NCBI GenBank assembly: GCA_022866045.1
Contig: JALHTW010000142.1
Span: forward strand, 1 to 37,693
Source: Candidatus Aminicenantota bacterium
GTDB taxonomy: Bacteria > Acidobacteriota > Aminicenantia > Aminicenantales > UBA4085
Length of the DNA stretch: 37,693 nt
Direction: 5' to 3'
In this document: one piece after another, positions 24,824-30,576 of the stretch
Layout: each line of letters begins with the position of its first letter
How positions within the stretch are numbered: position 1 is the first letter of the stretch
Notes under the pieces: model-generated
The model's input: the letters and a program-made list of their open reading frames with translations, nothing else
Databases searched by the model: none
Told to the model about the DNA's origin: nothing
Made by a program: the position numbers and the translations under genes

Positions 24824-24837
24824 GCCGTTATCCTCAA
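24809..24837 (-). promoter_or_regulatory. Sigma-70-type promoter of the cDPGS-like/arcC/OTC operon
   Basis: On the minus strand, TTGAGG (24832-24837) is followed by 17 bases and TATACT (24809-24814). Transcription would begin near 24802, leaving a leader of about 50 bases before ATG 24752. Confidence 0.55.
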
Positions 24838-24929
24838 GTGGAAGGTGAGGAGGACTCCCCCCATTTCTCCGGATTGATGGGGTGGAGGGCTTGGGCGAGG
24901 GCGTTAGGGAGATGGCCGTGACAGTACCC

Positions 24930-25148
24930 TTACGATCTTTCTAGGCCGGTTTCTTTTTTCCAGACCCGTTCCTTCCGATCGTAGCCGCGCTTGCCCTTTT
25001 TGGTGGAATGGGATTTCCCGGCCGAGGGCAGAGGCTTACGGATCTGCTGCCAGATAGGTTTTTGTCGCCTATTGATCGGATGTGCCGTCGGGCGTCTCCT
25101 CTTATGGATTATAAAGCAATTATCTCCGCCTTCCCCGTTTCCGGGCAA
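24930..25148 (-). CDS. Doubtful small basic protein
   Basis: The frame encodes up to 72 residues with a very basic C-terminal half (KPLPSAGKSHSTKKGKRGYDRKERVWKKE), a composition seen in small RNA- or ribosome-linked proteins. It follows the phosphodiesterase gene on the same strand and overlaps its end by 40 bp if ATG 25148 is used. An AGAGGAG site inside the frame would suit a shorter product, but no standard start codon follows at the right distance. It may be a real small gene with an unusual start or chance. Confidence 0.3.
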   Translation of the reverse strand: MPGNGEGGDNCFIIHKRRRPTAHPINRRQKPIWQQIRKPLPSAGKSHSTKKGKRGYDRKERVWKKETGLERS

Positions 25149-25591
25149 AAGAAGGCAATGGTGCTCTTGCCCGTCAGCCAGCCGCCCGTTTCCCCGGGAT
25201 TGATGATCAGGGTTTTGCCGCTTTTCTGGATATCAGGATTATGAGTGTGCCCGATGATGATGACGTCGTATTTTTGTTGGGCGGCGTAGTTTTTAACCGG
25301 CATGTTCAGATGTGAGACAAAGATATTGATATCATTATAATTAAATATAAGCGGGGCATCTTGTATGGTCCCAAAAGGCTGGATGACGCTCATCAACCCC
25401 TTTTTTTCTCCATCGCAGTTCCCGAACACCGCCTTCATCAGGCAACCAGATTTTTCAAGCTCCCGGGCGGCGAAAGGGGCGACAAAATCCCCGGCATGAA
25501 TGATCAGCTTACACCCGGCTTCCTTGAACAGCCCCACCGCCCGCCGGAGCGTTGTCAAATTGTCATGGGAATCCGACAGAATTCCGATCAT
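25109..25591 (-). CDS. YfcE/MJ0936-type metallophosphoesterase
   Basis: A small (160 residue) calcineurin-like phosphodiesterase. The metal-site motifs occur in order: ILSDSHDN at 4-11, HAGDF near 32, FGNCDG near 56, VSHLNMP near 92 and GHTHNPD near 114, followed by NPGETGG near 131. Family members cleave phosphodiester bonds of nucleotides in vitro; natural substrates are mostly unknown. The start ATG 25591 fits the family. It is a single gene or a pair with the doubtful small ORF. Confidence 0.9.
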   Translation of the reverse strand: MIGILSDSHDNLTTLRRAVGLFKEAGCKLIIHAGDFVAPFAARELEKSGCLMKAVFGNCDGEKKGLMSVIQPFGTIQDAPLIFNYNDINIFVSHLNMPVKNYAAQQKYDVIIIGHTHNPDIQKSGKTLIINPGETGGWLTGKSTIAFFCPETGKAEIIAL

Positions 25592-25719
25592 GATGAAATT
25601 ATACCTATTTTACCTTTTCAGGTTAAGAGGAGAAAGGGGAAGGGCCGGCCGACCTTATAATCCCCCTGAATTGTGTTTAATTTCCGGAGACACAGCTTTA
25701 GGACTCTTAATTTTTGACA

Positions 25720-25801
25720 TTAATCCCCCCTTCCCCCCTTGGAATTCAAGGGGAGCAAAAATAGGTTCGTGTCCCCGGATTTGTGGGGTAGGGGGATTTA
25801 A
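25720..25801. repeat. C-tract/G-tract palindromic repeat, copy 3, with internal insertion
   Basis: Outer arms are TTAATCCCCCC (25720-25730) and GGGGGATTTAA (25791-25801). An inner CCCTTG-GAATT-CAAGGG palindrome sits at 25737-25753, and extra bases lie between the arms. Same family as 375-419 and 15971-16018. It is part of the 705-bp spacer 25592-26296, which carries repeats and no believable gene. Confidence 0.6.
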
Positions 25802-25955
25802 TATTATTAGAAGCCTTTCTTCCGGCCTATTGCCTGATGAATCCCGACTTTCTTGGGAGCCGCTGCTTTCGGAGGCAATGGTGTCCTGACTTTTCGCCTT
25901 TCCCCGAATTATTTCGTCGCCTTTTTTCTGACCGTATATCACTTTCAAATGCAAG

Positions 25956-26044
25956 GGGGACACGATACCCTGTCCCTGTTTGGTTGGTAGCTCCCCAAAG
26001 GACGATACCGTTGAAAATCGCCAGGGACAGGGAATCATGTCCCC
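25956..26044. repeat. 89-bp REP/BIME-like inverted repeat of the GGGGACA family
   Basis: Two 23-base arms (25956-25978 and 26022-26044) match at 21 positions when one is inverted. They begin GGGGACA-C/T-GAT and continue CCCTGTCCCTG. A 43-base centre separates them. The arm sequence is the longer form of the GGGGACA hairpins at 2204 and 22469. Such palindromes are often moved by REP-associated Y1 transposases elsewhere in a genome; none is in this window. Confidence 0.65.
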
Positions 26045-26061
26045 AAAAGTCAACTCGGAGG

Positions 26062-26212
26062 GGAAGACCCCTTCCGACGGTCGGCCGACTCTACGTCGGC
26101 CTCCCTGCCTCCCCTTCTCGGGCGGGGTGTCCCACGCCGCCCTGCGACCAAGGGGGCGACTCCCCCTTGGATCCCTCTCGAACGGCTCCCCGTGGCAAGC
26201 CACGGGGAGCCG
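26062..26212. repeat. Array of consecutive hairpins
   Basis: At least four separate hairpins follow each other: GGCCGAC/GTCGGCC (about 26082-26100), GGGCGGGGTG/CACGCCGCCC (about 26120-26142), CCAAGGGGG/CCCCCTTGG (26148-26170) and a 14-bp perfect palindrome CGGCTCCCCGTGGC-AA-GCCACGGGGAGCCG split around AA (26183-26212). None is coding. The last, followed by a T run at about 26233-26240, could also end transcription. The two hairpins at 25-70 have a similar CCCCGT..ACGGGG style. Confidence 0.55.
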
Positions 26213-26296
26213 CTCGTGATATACGGTCACCCCTTTTTTCTATTGACTGGATAGCGGCTTTTCATTAATATATATCCGCTCTAAAACGGCACACAT

Positions 26297-26371
26297 AGGC
26301 GCGTAGCTCAGTGGGAGAGCGCTTCCTTGACGCGGAAGAGGCCGTGGGTTCAATCCCCTCCGCGCCTACCA
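26297..26371 (+). tRNA. tRNA-Val (anticodon GAC)
   Basis: The cloverleaf folds: acceptor AGGCGCG (26297-26303) with CGCGCCT (26361-26367), D arm GCTC/GAGC, anticodon stem CTTCC/GGAAG with loop TTGACGC and anticodon GAC (26329-26331), T loop TTCAATC. The T stem GTGGG/CCCTC has one T-T mismatch. Discriminator A and an encoded CCA (26369-26371) follow. Confidence 0.93.
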
Positions 26372-26537
26372 CGAACAAAGGAGTGTCTTTTCAGACAGAC
26401 ATATATGGTCCGTATCTTTATGGATTTCCCGGCCACGTTTGACTAAATGCCCAGGCCGGATTCGGTAAACGAAGGGAAGGGAACTGGTTTCACGGAAGAG
26501 GTGGTCGTTTTTATGATTTTATGAATGGAAGACGGAA

Positions 26538-27191
26538 ATGAACAACGGCAACAAAATAAGAATGGGCAAGGACGCGGAGGACGCTCTGGAGGTCTTGAGG
26601 CACAGCGCTTCGCACCTCCTCGCCCAGGCCGTCCTTGAGCTTTTCCCCGGGACCCAGGCCGGCATCGGCCCCGCCGTAGAAAACGGCTTTTATTACGACT
26701 TTTTGCGCGGCCAGCCGTTCAGCATCCAGGACCTGGAAGCGATCGAAAACAAGATGCGCGAGCTCGCGGCCGAGAACATTCCCATCGAGAAAGTAAGGCT
26801 GCCGAAGGACGAGGCGATCCGGCTGTTCGCGGAAAAAGGCCAGACACTCAAAGTCGAGCTTATTCAAGAAAAAGCGGGCGACGAAGTCTCTTCCTTCCGT
26901 CAAGGGAACTTCATCGATTTTTGCCTGGGGCCGCACGTGGCTTCGACAGGCACGGTCCAGCATTTCAAGCTGTTATCCGTTTCCGGGGCGTACTGGAAGG
27001 GCGACGAGAAGGGCCAGCAGCTCCAGCGCATTTACGGGACGGCGTTCTTCACCAAACAGGAGCTTGATGACCACCTCCAGCTTCTCGAGGAGGCAAAAAA
27101 AAGAGACCATCGCCGGCTCGGCCCCGAGCTCGACCTCTTCAGCTTCAACGAGGATTTGGGCGCCGGGCTGGTCCTCTGGCATCCCAAGTGA
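26538..27191 (+). CDS. thrS: Threonyl-tRNA synthetase, N-terminal part, ended by in-frame TGA
   Basis: This 217-residue frame is the first third of ThrRS. It lacks the usual N-terminal TGS domain and begins at the editing domain: HSASHLLAQAV near residue 26 (HxxxH metal/editing site), NGFYYDF near 49 and DFCLGPHVASTG near 128. It reaches the first catalytic segment GLVLWHPK and stops at TGA 27189-27191. In other ThrRSs WHPK is followed by Gly, and the next codons here (AVVRQVIENFW) continue the family in the same frame, so a GGA-to-TGA change explains it. There is no room for a TGS domain, because tRNA-Val lies 166 bp upstream. ThrRS is essential, so recoding, a sequence error or another thrS copy must be considered. 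Confidence 0.9.
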   Translation: MNNGNKIRMGKDAEDALEVLRHSASHLLAQAVLELFPGTQAGIGPAVENGFYYDFLRGQPFSIQDLEAIENKMRELAAENIPIEKVRLPKDEAIRLFAEKGQTLKVELIQEKAGDEVSSFRQGNFIDFCLGPHVASTGTVQHFKLLSVSGAYWKGDEKGQQLQRIYGTAFFTKQELDDHLQLLEEAKKRDHRRLGPELDLFSFNEDLGAGLVLWHPK

Positions 27192-27197
27192 GCCGTC

Positions 27198-27230
27198 GTC
27201 CGCCAGGTGATCGAAAACTTCTGGCGTGAC
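27198..27230 (+). promoter_or_regulatory. Stem-loop just after the in-frame TGA of thrS
   Basis: GTC-CGCCAG (27198-27206) pairs with CTGGCG-(T)-GAC (27221-27230), leaving one bulged T and a 14-base loop that begins with G. The stem starts 6 bases after the TGA and the apical loop 15 bases after it. Spacing, bulge and loop G are loosely like bacterial SECIS elements, but no selenoprotein is expected here. Confidence 0.35.
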
Positions 27231-28307
27231 GAGCATACCAAGGCGGGCTACGATTACCTATATACGCCGCATATAGCCAAGCTCGATGTCTGGCGCCGCT
27301 CCGGCCATACCGAATATTACGACGCCATGTTCCCGCCGCTCGAACTCGAGGGGCTTGAATTCGAGCTCAAACCCATGAATTGCCCCTTTCACATCATGGT
27401 CTATAATTCACGCCAGCATAGCTACCGTGACCTTCCGCTGCGGTACGCCGAGCTCGGCACCGTGTACCGCTACGAGCGGAGCGGAGTTCTCCATGGACTC
27501 CTGCGTGTCCGTGGCTTTACTCAGGACGACGCCCATATCTTCTGCCGCGGCGACCAGCTTGAGGACGAGATCATCGGCGTCGTGCGCCTGGCCTGCCGGC
27601 TATTCACCGCGTTCGGGTTCGAGGATTACGATATTTACCTCTCCACCCGGCCGGAGAGGTATGTGGGGAGTCTCGAGGACTGGAACAAAGCCGAAGCGGC
27701 CCTAGAGGAGGCCCTCAAAGCCGCGGGGCTGCCCTATCGGGTGGATGTCGGCGAAGGCGTGTTCTACGGCCCGAAGATCGATATCAAGGTTAAGGACGTC
27801 CTCAAGCGTGCCTGGCAGTGCACCACGGTCCAACTCGATTTCACCTTATCCGAGCGCTTCGACCTCAAATATATCGGCGAGGACGGCAAAGAGCACCGGC
27901 CGTTCATGATCCACCGGGCCCTTCTCGGCTCGCTCGAGCGGTTCTTCGGCTTGTTGATCGAGCAATTCAACGGCAATTTTCCGCTGTGGCTCGCGCCCGT
28001 TCAGGTCGAAGTCATCCCCATCGCTGAACGCCATCATGAATACGCCTTGAAGCTCGATGCCCTCCTCAAGGATAACAAGATCCGCTCCCACGTCGACCTG
28101 CGCCGGGAGAAGATCAACTACAAGATTCGCGAGGCCGAGCATCAAAAGGTCCCTCTCCTTCTGGTCGTAGGAGACAAGGAGGTGGCCGCGAATTTCGCCT
28201 CGCTCCGCATTCATGGCCAGGGCGACAAGGGCCGGGTGGACGTTGCCGAATTCCTTGCAAAAGTCAAACAATTGAATGACAATAAATCCCTAACCGTGAA
28301 TTTTTAA
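27207..28307 (+). CDS. thrS: Threonyl-tRNA synthetase, catalytic and anticodon-binding part
   Basis: It is the same reading frame as 26538-27191 and continues ThrRS without loss. The class II core is complete: KPMNCPFH (Zn ligand Cys), motif 2 YRYERSGVLHGLLRVRGFTQDDAHIFC, EGVFYGPKID, QCTTVQLDF, and motif 3 with Zn ligand His (MIHRALLGSLERFFGLLIE). The anticodon-binding domain (LAPVQVEVIPI .. to the end) closes it. GTG 27207 could start translation only weakly, since no ribosome site precedes it. The full gene 26538-28307 would code 589 residues plus the TGA. It is the head of thrS-infC-rpmI-rplT-pheS-pheT. Confidence 0.92.
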   Translation: MIENFWRDEHTKAGYDYLYTPHIAKLDVWRRSGHTEYYDAMFPPLELEGLEFELKPMNCPFHIMVYNSRQHSYRDLPLRYAELGTVYRYERSGVLHGLLRVRGFTQDDAHIFCRGDQLEDEIIGVVRLACRLFTAFGFEDYDIYLSTRPERYVGSLEDWNKAEAALEEALKAAGLPYRVDVGEGVFYGPKIDIKVKDVLKRAWQCTTVQLDFTLSERFDLKYIGEDGKEHRPFMIHRALLGSLERFFGLLIEQFNGNFPLWLAPVQVEVIPIAERHHEYALKLDALLKDNKIRSHVDLRREKINYKIREAEHQKVPLLLVVGDKEVAANFASLRIHGQGDKGRVDVAEFLAKVKQLNDNKSLTVNF

Positions 28308-28308
28308 A

Positions 28309-28322
28309 GGAGGACCGACATT
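28309..28322 (+). promoter_or_regulatory. Ribosome site and AUU start of infC
   Basis: GGAGG (28309-28313) lies just after the thrS stop and 6 bases before ATT 28320. The ATT opens the frame that gives the family N-terminus ending HRINEMIRVPEIRVID. No such site precedes the first ATG (28383). Confidence 0.8.
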
Positions 28323-28961
28323 TTTAGAGGAAGACAACCATTTCCGCCGAGAGGAAGACCGAAACCACACAGGATAAATGAAATGATACGCGTCCCGGAG
28401 ATTCGCGTGATCGACGAAGAGAAGAAGCAATTGGGCGTCATGCCGACGTCCGAAGCCTTGTCCACGGCGCGGCAGAGGGGCCTGGACCTCGTCGAGATCG
28501 CGCCGGAAGCGACGCCTCCGGTCTGCCGGATTATGGATTACGGGAAGTTCCTTTATGAGCTCCATAAAAAAGACCATGAGGCCAAGAAGCACCAGAAAAC
28601 GATCCAGGTTAAGGAGATTAAGTTCCGGCCGAAAATCAGCATCCACGACTACACCTTCAAACTGAAGCACGTCCAGCGCTTCCTCGAAGAAGGCAACAAG
28701 GTCAAGATCACGATCATGCTCCGGGGGCGGGAGAAATCGCGGCCGGAGATGGGCCTGGCGATCCTGAACCGGGTTATCGGGGACGTTCAAGGGATCGGAA
28801 AATCGGACGGAGATGTTCGAAGACAGGACTGGGCCGTGTCGACGGTGCTCGTTCCTGTGAGGCTAGGAGGAAGAAATGCCAAAGTTAAAAACTCACAAGG
28901 GAGCGCAAAAGAGGTTCAAGGTCACGGCGGGGAAGAAAATAGTCCACAAGAAGGCCAATAA
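28320..28961 (+). CDS. infC: Translation initiation factor IF-3 with AUU start
   Basis: IF-3 binds the 30S subunit, checks the start codon and keeps subunits apart. I place the start at ATT 28320, not ATG 28383: a perfect GGAGG is 6 bases upstream, and the extra 21 residues (starting IFRGRQPFPPRGRPKPHRIN) supply the conserved RINE..RVPEIRVID. AUU starts are the known means by which IF-3 limits its own synthesis in Escherichia coli. The N-domain has VCRIMDYGKFLYE and the C-domain IKFRPKISIHDYTFKLKH and VKITIMLRGREKSRPE. The end is odd: after the usual final strand (STVLVPV) the frame runs on for ~30 residues into rpmI, so total length is 213. A small indel near 28770-28860 could explain it. 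Confidence 0.92.
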   Translation: MFRGRQPFPPRGRPKPHRINEMIRVPEIRVIDEEKKQLGVMPTSEALSTARQRGLDLVEIAPEATPPVCRIMDYGKFLYELHKKDHEAKKHQKTIQVKEIKFRPKISIHDYTFKLKHVQRFLEEGNKVKITIMLRGREKSRPEMGLAILNRVIGDVQGIGKSDGDVRRQDWAVSTVLVPVRLGGRNAKVKNSQGSAKEVQGHGGEENSPQEGQ

Positions 28962-29076
28962 AAGCCACATCCTGACCAAGAAAGCCTCGAAGAGGAAACG
29001 GAACCTCGGCCAGAAAGCCCTTGTCAGTCGCGCGGACCGCAAAGCGGTCAAGGCCATGTTTCCGTATGAATTTTGA
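28876..29076 (+). CDS. rpmI: 50S ribosomal protein L35
   Basis: This 66-residue basic protein of the large subunit shows the L35 pattern: MPKLKTHKGAQKRFKVTAGKK at the start, KKANKSHILTKKASKRKRNL in the middle and VKAMFPYE at the end. AGGAGG lies 5 bases before ATG 28876. Its first 86 bp overlap the read-through end of infC in another frame. Translation is likely coupled to infC. Confidence 0.96.
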   Translation: MPKLKTHKGAQKRFKVTAGKKIVHKKANKSHILTKKASKRKRNLGQKALVSRADRKAVKAMFPYEF

Positions 29077-29183
29077 GAGAGGGATCATCGTCTTAGACGC
29101 TTCGGGCGTTGCGGCGCAGGCACGATGCCGTATTTTATGGAACGGATTAAGCGGGTTTGAAATGTTAAGATCGGAGATTTTGT

Positions 29184-29540
29184 ATGCCACGCGTAAAAAG
29201 AGGTTTTAAGAAGAAAAACCGGCGGGTGAAGATCCTCAAGCTCGCCAAGGGCGATTGGGGAGCGAGAAGCTCGAACTACCGGACGGCTAAGGAGGCTGTG
29301 GAGCACGCTTTGATGTACGCCTACCGCGACCGCCGCGCCCGGAAGCGCGACTTCCGGCGGCTGTGGATCGTGCGGATCAAGGCTGCCGCCCAGCTCAACG
29401 GCCTGACCTACAGCCGTTTCATCCAGGGCCTTAAAAAACTCAACATCGAACTTGACCGGAAGGTCCTGGCCGAGCTCGCGGCGAACCAGCCGCAGACGTT
29501 CGGCCGCATCGCCACGAAAGTGAAAGATGCTGTCGCCTAA
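29184..29540 (+). CDS. rplT: 50S ribosomal protein L20
   Basis: L20 is needed early in 50S assembly and represses its own operon in several bacteria. The 118 residues fit fully: [29 protein letters not shown] opens with the RNA-binding tail, then [21 protein letters not shown] and [30 protein letters not shown] 107-bp gap after rpmI has a small hairpin (ACGC-TTCGG-GCGT near 29097-29109) that could be part of an L20-binding site. The gene overlaps the pheS start by 14 bp. Confidence 0.96.
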   Translation: MPRVKRGFKKKNRRVKILKLAKGDWGARSSNYRTAKEAVEHALMYAYRDRRARKRDFRRLWIVRIKAAAQLNGLTYSRFIQGLKKLNIELDRKVLAELAANQPQTFGRIATKVKDAVA

Positions 29541-30576
29541 TATCCGGAAGTTCAAGACGACGATCGACGTTTATAGAACGAAGCTTGAGGAGCAGTCCGC
29601 CCAGATTCAGGACCTGAGGGCGCTCGAAGAACTGCACCACCAATTCCTGAGCCGGAAGCGCGGCACCATCACGCTCCTCTTCGAGCAGCTCAAAGAGTTC
29701 GATCCCGAGGAGAAGCCGGCCGCCGGCCAATTGCTCAACGCTCTCAAGAACGAAGTCCAGGAACGATTCTCTGCGCTCGAGACCAAGCTCAAGACGCCGG
29801 CCAAGCCTAAGGGCGAAATCGACATATCGCTTCCCGGGGAAAAGCTTTACTGGGGCGCGCCGCATCCGGTCCGCCTCTTCCAGCAGGAGATCGAGAATAT
29901 TTTTGTCTCGATGGGATTTTCGATCGAGGGCGGTCCCGAGATCGAAACGGATTATTACAATTTCGAAGCGCTCAATTTCCCGCCTCATCACCCGGCCCGC
30001 GACGACTGGGACACGCTCTATATCACGGACAAACTGCTTCTCCGGACGCACACGTCTCCCGTCCAGATCCGGGTGATGGAAAAGAAGAAGCCGCCGATCA
30101 AGATCATCATTCCGGGAAAAGTCTTCCGGCGCGAGACGCCGGACCCGACGCACTTGCCGATGTTCTTCCAAATCGAGGGCCTGGTCGTGGACAAAGGGAT
30201 TACCTTTGCCCATCTCAAGGGCACGCTCGAATACTTCCTCAAGCGGCTCTTCGGCGAGCGGATCAAGATAAGGTTCCGGCCGAGCTTTTTCCCCTTCACC
30301 GAGCCTTCGGCTGAAGTGGACATCGAATGCCTGGCCTGCGGGGCTAAGAATCCGGATTGCCGCATCTGCGGCGGGACGGGCTGGAAAGAGATCCTGGGCT
30401 CGGGCATGGTCGATCCGCAGGTGTTCAAGAACGTCAACATCGACCCCGAAACATATTCCGGGTGGGCGTTCGGCATGGGCATCGACCGGACGGCCATGTT
30501 CGCCTTCGGGATCTCGGACATGCGATACTTTTTCGAGAATGACCTCCGGTTCATAAGGCAGTTTACCCTCAAATGA
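29527..30576 (+). CDS. pheS: Phenylalanyl-tRNA synthetase, alpha subunit
   Basis: The catalytic subunit of the (alpha-beta)2 enzyme, 349 residues. An N-terminal helical coiled coil (about 5-95) grips tRNA-Phe. The class II core includes the motif 2 region [27 protein letters not shown] near 198-224, [19 protein letters not shown] near 256-274, and motif 3 [20 protein letters not shown] near 317-336. A CxxC..CxxC stretch ([19 protein letters not shown]) may bind zinc, as in a subset of PheS. Stop and pheT start overlap (ATGA). Confidence 0.96.
   Translation: MLSPNIRKFKTTIDVYRTKLEEQSAQIQDLRALEELHHQFLSRKRGTITLLFEQLKEFDPEEKPAAGQLLNALKNEVQERFSALETKLKTPAKPKGEIDISLPGEKLYWGAPHPVRLFQQEIENIFVSMGFSIEGGPEIETDYYNFEALNFPPHHPARDDWDTLYITDKLLLRTHTSPVQIRVMEKKKPPIKIIIPGKVFRRETPDPTHLPMFFQIEGLVVDKGITFAHLKGTLEYFLKRLFGERIKIRFRPSFFPFTEPSAEVDIECLACGAKNPDCRICGGTGWKEILGSGMVDPQVFKNVNIDPETYSGWAFGMGIDRTAMFAFGISDMRYFFENDLRFIRQFTLK

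Noticed and set aside
26062-26212. CRISPR array or integron attC cluster
   Set aside because: The hairpins differ in sequence and spacing, so there are no direct repeats, and no cas or integrase gene is near.
25655-26230. A 191-codon minus-strand frame in the repeat-filled spacer
   Set aside because: It is made up of the C-tract, GGGGACA and hairpin-array repeats and has no family-like segment or ribosome site.
27189-27230. Selenocysteine insertion at the thrS TGA
   Set aside because: The stem-loop spacing is loosely right, but the position is a Gly in the family, not Cys, and no selenium machinery is in the window. Kept only as a test to make.
26538-28307. UGA reassigned to glycine in this genome
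   Set aside because: Many genes here (pheS, pheT, rpmI, xseA, xseB and others) end cleanly at TGA, so it is a stop codon.
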